From Pseudomonas protegens (GTDB lineage Bacteria > Pseudomonadota > Gammaproteobacteria > Pseudomonadales > Pseudomonadaceae), in the NCBI RefSeq assembly GCF_003363755.1, contig NZ_CP031396.1:1922001-1986000 (forward strand): a stretch of 64,000 nt of DNA. Direction: 5' to 3'. Position numbers and translations under genes: made by a program. Positions within the stretch are counted from its first letter, which is position 1. Each line of letters begins with the position of its first letter. The notes under the pieces were generated by a model. That model did no database searches and was not told the DNA's origin. It was given only the letters and a program-made list of their open reading frames with translations. Positions 22,231 to 30,375 of this stretch are shown here, one piece after another.

Positions 22231-25200
22231 CGCCGTTCCCCTGCCGCAACAAAAGACTCAAGGAAGGCCCGGGCCTGCGGCTCTGGCAAATAGCTGTTGA
22301 GCAGCACCTCGCAGCCCTGGGCCGACTTGACCACTGTCAGGTCAAGCAGGGTCTTGGGCCACTCCGTGACGGGGTTGGCGATCCGGGTGTGCAGCCACTG
22401 TGCATCACTGGCCGGCAGCTCGACGAAGTTGCACAGGAACGCCGGGGCAAAGCCATACAAGCCCAGCGCGGCGAGTATCTCCTCATAGCCGAGCGCCGCT
22501 CGGGCCAGCTTGGCATTCAGGTAGTCCATGGTGGCTTGCGGCTCGCAACCCTGGGCAAATCGCTCCGGTGTCAGCGGCACCGGCACGGTGTAAGTGGAGA
22601 AACCGCTGATCACCGCCTGCTCGGCCCAGGCGAACAGCAGATTGACGATAGGCGCTTCGATCCCCAATCCCCCGGCACAGCCCTGGCGAAACGCCTGCAA
22701 CAGGTGGAACAGACGTTGCGGCGAGGCCAGCTTCAACGGGTCCATGGCCAACCGCGCCCGCATCTGTACCGGCTGGGCGGTGGCCGCCGGCGCCGCGACA
22801 TCGGCCAGCGGCGCATACTCCTCGGCCTCCTGCTCCCAGGCCTCGGTGCCGCCATCTGCCAGGCGTTCATAGTCCTCGACCTGCATCAGGTTGTTGCCGA
22901 TAAAGGAAAAGTCCGCCCCCTCCGCTGTCAACTGCGGGTCCTGCGCCAACTGCTCAACGCTGCGCAGCAGGCTCAGTTGTCCGACGTGGTTGCCGAGAAT
23001 GTGATGCAGCCACAGACCCAGGTGCAGGACGCCGTCGATGCGCACCTTGAACAGGCTGCACAGGTCCTGTTCGAACAACGACAGCGGCCGCTGGAGGAAG
23101 TGTTCCACGCAGGCCTCCTGGCTGGGGAACTCCGCCACGGCGTCCAGCCACAGGCGCGCCGGCGGCTCGGGGGCCAGGTCGAAACAGTACTCGCCCTCGA
23201 CCCGGGCCACTCGACAGCCCGCTAGCGGATAACGCTGCTTCAGCCCCTGGGCCAGCGTCGCCAGGTCCAGCCCGGCGGCCGGCAACTGCTCGGGCCGGAA
23301 CAGATAGAGCACGTTGTTGGCCCGCAGGTCCTTGTGCAACAGCTCGGCATACACCATCGACAGCTGGCTCTTGTTCAGGCCGATCCAGCGACTGTCGCCA
23401 GCCGCCTGCAACGGCTCGGGAACGTTGCGCAACACCTCCCGGGCCTGGCTGGCGGAGGTGGCGCGGAGCACGGCAAAACGCCCCAGGTGGCTGTTGATCG
23501 AAAACCCTGCATGGGCTTCGGACAGCGACTCCTGCTGCAGTGGCGTGACGTAGTACTGCTCGGTGCCCCTTTCCAGCAACGACGCCAAAATGGGCTGCGC
23601 CTGCAGCCAGTCCAGCAACTGCTGCAGGCTGCTCATGCGGTAGAACTGCTCCAGGCCCAGGCCCTCCCGACCCAGGTGCCGGTTCACCGTATCCACCAGC
23701 TTGATTGCCCCCAGTGAGTTGCCTCCGTTGTCGAAGAAACTGCGCTGACGGTCATGAGCCAACACGCCAAAGCGCGCGAGAAAACGCCCCGCTGCCGAAT
23801 CGTCCACGTCCCGGGGCCGATGCTCGCCGCACAGGCGCTGCTTCAGTTCAGCGATATCCAGCTTGCCGGACGCCCGCAGGGGAAAGCGTTCAAGCCCGAC
23901 AAAGCGCTGCGGCAGCATGAACGGCGGCAGGCGTTGCCGACCATACTCGGCCAGCGCCCCAGGCTCGACACCGGGGGCTTGCAGGTACACCAGCAGCAAC
24001 TGCGCCTCGCTCCCCAGGTCATCCAGCAGCACCGCACAGTCGAGCATTCCCGGATAACGCTTGAAGGCCGCAGCCACCTCAGTCAACGACAGGCGCTGGC
24101 CACGCAACTTGATCTGGTCATCGCTGCGGCCGTGAAAGTGATACAGCCCCTGGCCATCGCGGGAAACCAGATCACCGCTGCGGTAGCAACGCAGCGTCTG
24201 GCCCTGCCACGGCCGTTCGATGAAGCGCTCCCGGGTCAGCGCGGCGTCCCCAAGATAACCGGGGGACAGCCCATCTCCGGCAATCAGCAATTCACCGGGC
24301 TCATCCACATCGCATTCCTGCCCGTCGGCCCGCACCAGCAGCAAGACAGCATCGTCCACGCCATGGCCGATGGGAATCTCCCGGGTGCTGTCAAAGTCCC
24401 GGGGAATGGCATAGACACAGGTGCCCATGGTGTTTTCCGTAGGGCCATAACCGTTGTACAGCGTCAGCCCGTCGGCGGCGGCATAGGCCTGCTGGATATG
24501 CCCCGCGGACAGCACCTCACCGCCGACCATCAGCCGCTGGACACCCCGCAGCCAGTCGCGATCGATGTCGATGAAGGTGTTGAACAGGGTCGAGGTCAGC
24601 CACAGGCTGTCGACCCCGGCGTCATGGATGTAACGCCGCAGGTGCCCGAGGGTCAGCGGACCGGGGACATGAATATGCAGCTCGCCGCCATTGAGCAGCG
24701 CAGTCCAGATCTCGAACTGCGAGGCATCGAAGGTCAGGTTCGAGGCATAGAGCATGCGAAAACCCGGCTGCAACGGAAAGTGTCGCGGGCGGTCGCAAAA
24801 GCCCAACACCCCGCGATGGGTGCAGGGAATGATCTTCGGTGCGCCGGTAGTGCCGCTGGAAAAGTTCACGTACACCGGCTCGGCACCGGTTAGCTGTGGC
24901 CAGCACGGCCGCTCGTCCGGCGGCGCCAGCAATGGCCCCAGTGCCAGATACCCGGGGCCACCGGCAGCCTCCTGAGTGATGCGCCAATGCACGCCGCTGC
25001 GCTCACAGACCGACTGGTTCCACTGGGGCGGATTGCTGCGGTCCAGATAGCAGTACGACAGGCCTGCCCGGACCATGCCCACCAGCAGCACCAGTTGCTC
25101 GATCGAACGCTCCACTTCCAGGCCCAGGGTGCTGCCCGGCGACAGGCCGAGGCCCAGCACCCGCGCCGCCACAGCGGCCGAGCGCCGCTCCAGCTCTCGG

Positions 25201-25295
25201 TAGCTGAGCCGTGCGCCGTTGCAGCTCAGTGCGGTGTCCGTGGCGTGGCGAGCGAAGACTTCATCCAGGCGCGAAGCAATAGATAGATAGCCCAT
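22227..25295 (-). CDS. NRPS, A-T plus degenerate condensation-like domain
   Basis: A 1022-aa NRPS. Adenylation domain (about 1-485): A3 FSSGTTGAPK (145), FDASQFEIW (189), NGYGPTENT (281), YRSGDLV (371), GRSDDQIKLRGQRL (389), and the A10 lysine in ASGKLD (478). Aligned by eye to GrsA, the ten specificity positions read DAFWMGGMGK, closest to the classic valine code DAFWIGGTFK. Carrier protein: FFDNGGNSLGAI, serine near 527. The C-terminal region (about 580-1020) is condensation-like, but its HHxxxDG motif reads HHILGNH (764-770), losing Asp and Gly. It starts 4 bp after the MDR oxidoreductase stop, in the same operon. Confidence 0.88.
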   Translation of the reverse strand: MGYLSIASRLDEVFARHATDTALSCNGARLSYRELERRSAAVAARVLGLGLSPGSTLGLEVERSIEQLVLLVGMVRAGLSYCYLDRSNPPQWNQSVCERSGVHWRITQEAAGGPGYLALGPLLAPPDERPCWPQLTGAEPVYVNFSSGTTGAPKIIPCTHRGVLGFCDRPRHFPLQPGFRMLYASNLTFDASQFEIWTALLNGGELHIHVPGPLTLGHLRRYIHDAGVDSLWLTSTLFNTFIDIDRDWLRGVQRLMVGGEVLSAGHIQQAYAAADGLTLYNGYGPTENTMGTCVYAIPRDFDSTREIPIGHGVDDAVLLLVRADGQECDVDEPGELLIAGDGLSPGYLGDAALTRERFIERPWQGQTLRCYRSGDLVSRDGQGLYHFHGRSDDQIKLRGQRLSLTEVAAAFKRYPGMLDCAVLLDDLGSEAQLLLVYLQAPGVEPGALAEYGRQRLPPFMLPQRFVGLERFPLRASGKLDIAELKQRLCGEHRPRDVDDSAAGRFLARFGVLAHDRQRSFFDNGGNSLGAIKLVDTVNRHLGREGLGLEQFYRMSSLQQLLDWLQAQPILASLLERGTEQYYVTPLQQESLSEAHAGFSINSHLGRFAVLRATSASQAREVLRNVPEPLQAAGDSRWIGLNKSQLSMVYAELLHKDLRANNVLYLFRPEQLPAAGLDLATLAQGLKQRYPLAGCRVARVEGEYCFDLAPEPPARLWLDAVAEFPSQEACVEHFLQRPLSLFEQDLCSLFKVRIDGVLHLGLWLHHILGNHVGQLSLLRSVEQLAQDPQLTAEGADFSFIGNNLMQVEDYERLADGGTEAWEQEAEEYAPLADVAAPAATAQPVQMRARLAMDPLKLASPQRLFHLLQAFRQGCAGGLGIEAPIVNLLFAWAEQAVISGFSTYTVPVPLTPERFAQGCEPQATMDYLNAKLARAALGYEEILAALGLYGFAPAFLCNFVELPASDAQWLHTRIANPVTEWPKTLLDLTVVKSAQGCEVLLNSYLPEPQARAFLESFVAAGERR

Positions 25296-25299
25296 GCCG

Positions 25300-26310
25300 T
25301 TAATCGTCCCTGTGCTTGATCAGGTTGATTCCAGGGGCGAAGAACGCCTCTGAGTTGTAGGTCTGCAACGCCTTGTGCAGATTCATCTCGACACGTTGCA
25401 AGTGCTCCAACCAGGCCTTGCCGGCCACCAGGTAGTCGAGGCAGCGCGCGATGTTGCGCTCCACACTGGCTTCCCCCGCCGGACACTGCACATTCTTGAG
25501 GCCATGATGGTAGGCGTCGTCGCGATAACCGTTACCGCAGCGGGAAACGTTGACGATGTCGATGTTGCCCATTTGCGGCGAGAGCTCCAGGGTCAGGCTG
25601 ACTCGCCCGACATTCACCAGCCGCGAACGGGTTTGCCCGTTGCCCTGCGGATCGAGCAGCGCCAGCAAGCGCGGGAACAGGGCGCTGATATCGCCGTCGA
25701 TGCACAGGAAGATCCGGGTGAAGCGCCCGGCCATCGCCCCAGGCTCGGCCAGCAGGTCGAGCACCCGCACCGGCAGGCCCGGATCGATGGCGGCCGGGTT
25801 CAGGTCGGCCACCCAGATCCGCGCGTCATGACAGGCCGCCACCAGGCCGAGCATCTTGCCCACCAGGCCCATGCCCACCACCAGGATCTGTTCCCCCGCC
25901 TGCAATTGCGCACGGTCCACCGCATGCACGGCCGTGGCGCCCAGGGTGGCGAGAATCGCCTGGTCCTGAGTCAGTGACGGCGGCACCTTGCACACCAGGC
26001 GCTGCGGCACCTGGATCCAGTTGGAATGGGTGGCGATCTTCCAGCCCATGGCCACCACCCGGTCCCCCGGTTGCAAGCCTGCAACCTTGGCCCCCACTGC
26101 GTGAACCACCCCGACCGCGCAATAGCCCAGTGGCAACTGCTCGCCCGTCTCGCGAACCTGCTGCAGGTAGTGGCGCTCGGTCCCCGGACTGACCATGGAA
26201 TAGTCCACCGCCACCCGCACTTCGGTGGCCGCCAGTGCGGCGAGCGGCGCCTCAAGGGCGATCACGCCATTGGCGCCACAGGCGGTGAGTGTGTAGCAAT
26301 CGGCGCGCAT
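25300..26310 (-). CDS. BchC-like zinc-type MDR oxidoreductase
   Basis: Medium-chain dehydrogenase/reductase of 336 aa from MRADCYTLTACGANG at 26310, where TGATG joins the stop of the enolpyruvyl transferase. It has the SPGTERHY motif of the bacteriochlorophyllide dehydrogenase (BchC)-like branch, LGYCAVGVVHAVG, and a Rossmann segment VVGMGLVGKMLG near 155. The cysteine/histidine set of classical catalytic-zinc alcohol dehydrogenases is not evident. Probable NAD(P)H-linked oxidation of an alcohol or reduction of a carbonyl in the pathway; substrate unknown. Confidence 0.8.
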   Translation of the reverse strand: MRADCYTLTACGANGVIALEAPLAALAATEVRVAVDYSMVSPGTERHYLQQVRETGEQLPLGYCAVGVVHAVGAKVAGLQPGDRVVAMGWKIATHSNWIQVPQRLVCKVPPSLTQDQAILATLGATAVHAVDRAQLQAGEQILVVGMGLVGKMLGLVAACHDARIWVADLNPAAIDPGLPVRVLDLLAEPGAMAGRFTRIFLCIDGDISALFPRLLALLDPQGNGQTRSRLVNVGRVSLTLELSPQMGNIDIVNVSRCGNGYRDDAYHHGLKNVQCPAGEASVERNIARCLDYLVAGKAWLEHLQRVEMNLHKALQTYNSEAFFAPGINLIKHRDD

Positions 26311-27653
26311 CAGACCTCCCGTCCGGTCAGGCGATCCAGGCATTGGGCGAACCCTGGAAAGGAAGTCTGGTAGCAATGCCCTTCGAGGATGGTGGCCTTG
26401 AGCCCGTGGGCCAGCAGTAGCACATGGGCAGTCATCGACAGGCGATGATCGCCGAAGGTCGGGATCGCCCCCTGCACTCGCGGTGTCTGCCCGCCCGACA
26501 CCTGCACGTCGTAGCCCTCGACCCGATAGTCCAGGCCCAGGGCGTTGAGCATGCTGCGGGTGGCGGCGATCCGGTCCGACTCCTTGAAGGTCAGTTCGTA
26601 AAGGTCACTGAAGGTCGCACTTCCCGGCAGCACGCAGCTGATGGCCAGGGCCAGCGGCACCTCGTCGATCATCGCGTGGAACTGATGCTTGTCGCGCAAG
26701 TCGTGGGCCCTGGGTCGGCCACCGCCGCGCAGCAGCAGACGCCCCACCGGCTCGCCATGGCGAATGCTGTCCACTTCCAGCGTCAGGTTGAAGCCGCAGG
26801 CCAGCAGCCAGTTGAAGAAGCCCAGGCGCGTCGGGTTCAGGCACAGGTTGTCGAAGCTCAGGCACTGCTGCTCCTGGTGGCGGTTGCACAGCAGGAACAA
26901 CGCCGCGGGATAGGCAATGGCCGATGGGTCGCGGGGCACGCTGATCTCGGTGGGGATCGCACAATCACGGGGCTGATAGTGGATCTGCAGCTGCTCGTCC
27001 TGCAGCCAGTCGCCAAAACTGTTGATGATGCGCTGGGTGTGATCCCGGGCCACCACCGGGTAACGGATCGACATCGGCTTGCGTGCCGCGACCCCGGCAA
27101 ACAGCAAGGTGCTGATGGCCTGGGCGCTGCCAATCCGGATCTGCGCCGCACCGCCCTGGAACGACGCCTGATGAATGCGGATTGGCAGCGCTCCCGGCCG
27201 GCCCAGGTACTCCAGGTGGGCACCCATCTGGTTCAAGGGCTCGACGATCCAGTCGAAGGGACGATTGCGCAGGGTCTCGTCGCCGTCGACGATGCACGGC
27301 ACATTGAGCCCCACCAGCATCCCGATCAACAGCCGCGCCGCAGCGCTGGAGGGCCCCAGGTCGACCCGCCGATCATGGGTTGCCTGGGCGAACTCACCGC
27401 TGATCTCCAGGCTCTGTGGCGCTTGCCCCGGCGTGACCTCAAGGCCCAGTTGCTGCAGGGCATCGAGCAACAGGGTCACCGCCTTGCCCCGGTTCAGGTC
27501 CCGCAGGCGCACCGGGTGCCGAGCCAGCGCAGCGAACAGGATCATCCGGTGGCTGATGGACTTGTCCGACGGCAAGTAGTCGTCGATGTTGGCCCAGACC
27601 TGCTGTTCACGGTCCAGGGTGAAATCGATGGGCCGGTCCGGATAATCGATCAT
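26310..27653 (-). CDS. EPSP synthase-like enolpyruvyl transferase
   Basis: A 447-aa AroA homologue inside a biosynthetic operon. It retains the catalytic signature of class II EPSP synthases: DKSISHR (K31, R36), GDETLRNRP (R131, the equivalent of E. coli R124), MIDEVPLAL (Asp-Glu at 329-331), KESDR (357-361), GDHRLSM (R404) and TSFP near the end. The substrate loop LGNAGTAMR of AroA is replaced by LGPSSAAAR (99-107), losing the Gly and Thr that help bind shikimate-3-phosphate. Its ATG overlaps the upstream stop by 4 bp. NikO of nikkomycin synthesis is a precedent for such a pathway enzyme; a resistant AroA duplicate is the alternative. Confidence 0.85.
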   Translation of the reverse strand: MIDYPDRPIDFTLDREQQVWANIDDYLPSDKSISHRMILFAALARHPVRLRDLNRGKAVTLLLDALQQLGLEVTPGQAPQSLEISGEFAQATHDRRVDLGPSSAAARLLIGMLVGLNVPCIVDGDETLRNRPFDWIVEPLNQMGAHLEYLGRPGALPIRIHQASFQGGAAQIRIGSAQAISTLLFAGVAARKPMSIRYPVVARDHTQRIINSFGDWLQDEQLQIHYQPRDCAIPTEISVPRDPSAIAYPAALFLLCNRHQEQQCLSFDNLCLNPTRLGFFNWLLACGFNLTLEVDSIRHGEPVGRLLLRGGGRPRAHDLRDKHQFHAMIDEVPLALAISCVLPGSATFSDLYELTFKESDRIAATRSMLNALGLDYRVEGYDVQVSGGQTPRVQGAIPTFGDHRLSMTAHVLLLAHGLKATILEGHCYQTSFPGFAQCLDRLTGREV

Positions 27654-28876
27654 GGGGTACTCCTGTACTTGGCGGGGTTGATCAGTTCGGCGTCGTCCAC
27701 CAGCGCTTCGTCGTCGAAGGAGTCGCCCACACCGGGGCCGGCGGGCAGCACCAGCGGCTGGGTTTCGTAGAAGCGCCGGCGATTCTTCTTGCGTTCAAGG
27801 CCGAGGTTGAAGCCACTCAGGTCGACGCCCCAGCTTTCCAGCCGGCCGTGGGCGATCGCACTGTCCACCAGGGCCTGGCCCCTTTCGGTACGGATCAGCG
27901 CACGGCCGTGTTTCTGCTCCTGGGAGCCGTTGAGACTGGCTTCAAAAATGTTCGGGTCGCCGTCACAGACGCTGACGTCGGCCAGCCCGCTCATCCAGTC
28001 ACCGCAACTGAGGCAGCGAAAGGTCTTGTTGTCCTTGAGCTTGCCGAGGATTTCCCAGAAATCGATGCCGAAGGTCTGGCTGTCCAGCAGGGTGACTTGC
28101 AGGCGCCCGGGGTAATCGCCTTCGCGGTACTTGATGCTGCGGACCTGTTGCGGGTCCTGCCCCAGCACTTCGCTGATGATGCTGCGGGTGCCGGCCGGCA
28201 AGGTGTTGGAGGAACAGGCGGTCTCGATCACGCAAACGATCTGGCTGCGGGCCCAGTGGCCGATGGCCGTGTCCCGACGCTGCAACTTGCGGATCGCCTG
28301 CACGTGGCAAGCCAGCCCCACCAGGGCGATGCGTGCCTTGGGCTGCTGTTCGTAAACTTCACGCAGGGCATTCAGGTAAGGCGCCAACTGGTAGGTGGAC
28401 TGGGCATTGTTGATGATCGCCTGTGCGGCGCTGCCCAGCTGCGGGGCACTGCGCCAGCCCTGCTCGGGGTGACGGCCCATGGTCAGGGTCAGGTCCACGC
28501 CGAAGTGGTCCCGAGCAGTCAGCAACAAGGTGGTGGCGGTGCCGCCGCTGGCCGAGCGCCGGACAATCTGCGGATCGGTGGAGCGCGCGCCGATGGCGTG
28601 GCGACTGATTCCCAGCCAGCGCTCATCGGCGCGACGGGTACGACCGAACAACTCCAGCTCGGCGCGATCGGTATCCGGCTGCAACCCCGGACACACCGCC
28701 AGGCACTCGGTGCAAGTTCCACAACTGTCGCCGATGCCCTCCAGCAAGGGCACCACCCGATCCGGGTCGAAGCTGATCACCTGCTCTGGACACACCAGGG
28801 CACAAGCGCCGCAACCGGCACACAGATTCTGATCGAGCACCGTTAGTTTCAATAACATCCCTGTCATCTTGGACAA
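27650..28876 (-). CDS. FrhB-type Fe-S flavoprotein (F420 hydrogenase beta-subunit family)
   Basis: A 408-aa protein with two ferredoxin motifs at the N terminus: cysteines 19, 22, 25, 29 and 52, 55, 58, 62. FrhB N- and C-terminal domains follow (about 90-330), including LVGLACHVQAIRKL and a further cysteine group FRCLSCGDWMSGLADVSVCDGD. Relatives include F420-dependent reductases and, in phototrophs, the 8-vinyl reductase BciB and hydroxymethyl-chlorophyll reductase, which reduce unusual C=C or C-O groups with electrons from ferredoxin. Likely a dedicated reductase of the pathway. The start could also be Met4 or Met7 (28867, 28858). Confidence 0.82.
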   Translation of the reverse strand: MSKMTGMLLKLTVLDQNLCAGCGACALVCPEQVISFDPDRVVPLLEGIGDSCGTCTECLAVCPGLQPDTDRAELELFGRTRRADERWLGISRHAIGARSTDPQIVRRSASGGTATTLLLTARDHFGVDLTLTMGRHPEQGWRSAPQLGSAAQAIINNAQSTYQLAPYLNALREVYEQQPKARIALVGLACHVQAIRKLQRRDTAIGHWARSQIVCVIETACSSNTLPAGTRSIISEVLGQDPQQVRSIKYREGDYPGRLQVTLLDSQTFGIDFWEILGKLKDNKTFRCLSCGDWMSGLADVSVCDGDPNIFEASLNGSQEQKHGRALIRTERGQALVDSAIAHGRLESWGVDLSGFNLGLERKKNRRRFYETQPLVLPAGPGVGDSFDDEALVDDAELINPAKYRSTP

Positions 28877-28910
28877 GCCTCGTGTGCCGTTTTCCGGGTG
28901 CAGCCGGCCG

Positions 28911-28931
28911 CGCCCCTGCGAATCAGGGGCG
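28911..28931 (-). other. Hairpin in the GNAT-FrhB spacer
   Basis: CGCCCCTG / CAGGGGCG with a 5-nt loop lies in the only sizeable gap (95 bp) inside the operon. There is no T-tract, so it may tune the expression of the distal genes rather than terminate. Confidence 0.4.
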
Positions 28932-28971
28932 GGCAGAACCTGCTGTGCTGAAGGGGCCGCTGACGGTCAGC

Positions 28972-29439
28972 TCAAAGCGGGCGTTCCATCTTGATGATTT
29001 CGATGGAGACCGGGCTGTTGCCCCGGCTGAAAGTACCTTCGCCGATCTTCTGGAAGCCGTGATGGGCATAGAAGCCTTCGGCCGTCAGAGTCGCCTCCAG
29101 GTAAGCGGAGCGGGCACCGCTGGCCCGCAGTCGAGCGAGTGCCACCTCCAGCAGGCGGCTGCCGATACCGCGCCTGGCACCGTCGCCACGCATGAACAAC
29201 TTGCTGATCTCGTTGCCGTCGAGCTCGACGAAACCTTCGATCTGCTCGCCCTCGGCCAGCCACAACAAGCCCTTTTCCACGGCTTCGCGGTAGGTTTCCG
29301 GCGAGCGCCCATCGAGCCACATGCGGATCTGCTGATCGCTGTATTCAGAGGTGCACAGGCGCTCTACCGAGTTGCGGTGGGCCTCGAAAATACCGATCAG
29401 ATCGTCCGTGGTTGCCTGGCGTATCCGTACATTGCTCAT
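28972..29439 (-). CDS. GNAT family N-acetyltransferase
   Basis: A 155-aa acetyl-CoA-dependent acetyltransferase. It starts MSNVRIRQATTDD, has the acetyl-CoA loop RRGIGSRLLEVAL near 88-100, and the common C-terminal FYAHHGFQKIGEG. Its ATG directly abuts the stop of the exporter gene. In a cluster with an exporter, a plausible role is self-protection by acetylating the amine of the product, as tabtoxin and phosphinothricin producers do; a biosynthetic acetylation is the alternative. Confidence 0.88.
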   Translation of the reverse strand: MSNVRIRQATTDDLIGIFEAHRNSVERLCTSEYSDQQIRMWLDGRSPETYREAVEKGLLWLAEGEQIEGFVELDGNEISKLFMRGDGARRGIGSRLLEVALARLRASGARSAYLEATLTAEGFYAHHGFQKIGEGTFSRGNSPVSIEIIKMERPL

Positions 29440-30375
29440 TCAGCTGAACTCCACTTTCTTGGGGGCGGGGTGGTAGCGAAACTTGAAGTTGATCAGGCTG
29501 CCCAACATCACCAGGGCACTGCCGAGCATCAGGTGCAGGCTCAGGGGCGTCTCCCCCAGCCACGCCGACAGGTAGCTGGCACCGATCGGGTACAGCACGC
29601 CGACGTAGCCGGCGTTCTCGGCGCCCATGCGCTTGATCAGGTCGATGAACAGTACGAACACCAATGCCGAGCACACCACCCCCAGGTACAGCAGGATGCC
29701 GAGGTCGACCAGGGTTGCGGGCAGCTGCAGCCTGTGGCCGCTGAGCAGCAGGCTGATGGCGTACAGGGCGCAGGCCCAGCCGGACGCGACCTTGTTGATG
29801 TGCAAGGTGCCGAGCTGGAAGGTCTTCTGGATATGTTCGGAAAGCACCGAGGCGATGGCCACCGCCAGAAAGGACGTCAGCCCCAGAGCCACCCCAGCCA
29901 GCGACAGCGGCCGTCCCGGATCGCCAAGCATGAACACCCCCAGCCCGGCAATGCACACCCCTGCGCCGAGCAGGTTGTGCAAGGCAACCGGCACATGCAG
30001 GAACACCCGTTTGAGACCGATGATGAAGAAAATCACGAAGGCGCTGAGGCAGGCCATCTGCGCAGCGCCCAGGTAGGCAGTGGCCAGGTAGGCCAGGCCA
30101 ATGCCGGCATAGAAGTACACCACCCCCACCGTGGCCATCAGCAGGTAGGCCTTGCGTGCCACCGGTTGCCGGGGGCCGGCGAACAGCCGTTGCCACAACC
30201 ACAGCACGCCATAGGCGATCAGGAAGCGCAGCATCAGCGACGAGCCGACGTCGCTGCGCTCCACCTGCAGGGAGATGGCGATCCAGTTGGTGGACCAGAT
30301 CAGCAGGCAACCGAGAAACATCAGCACGGCAACCAGTGAACGAGGTTTCTTGTTGTTATCGAGCATGGCGTTCAT
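29440..30375 (-). CDS. EamA/DMT family exporter
   Basis: A 311-aa inner-membrane protein with about ten helices in two EamA repeats; the start MNAMLDNNKKPRSLVAVLMF has a short cytoplasmic tail. The first 20 bp overlap the end of the upstream NRPS gene. DMT proteins of this type export amino acids and metabolites, so it is the likely efflux route for the product. An alternative start is Met4 at 30366. Confidence 0.88.
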   Translation of the reverse strand: MNAMLDNNKKPRSLVAVLMFLGCLLIWSTNWIAISLQVERSDVGSSLMLRFLIAYGVLWLWQRLFAGPRQPVARKAYLLMATVGVVYFYAGIGLAYLATAYLGAAQMACLSAFVIFFIIGLKRVFLHVPVALHNLLGAGVCIAGLGVFMLGDPGRPLSLAGVALGLTSFLAVAIASVLSEHIQKTFQLGTLHINKVASGWACALYAISLLLSGHRLQLPATLVDLGILLYLGVVCSALVFVLFIDLIKRMGAENAGYVGVLYPIGASYLSAWLGETPLSLHLMLGSALVMLGSLINFKFRYHPAPKKVEFS

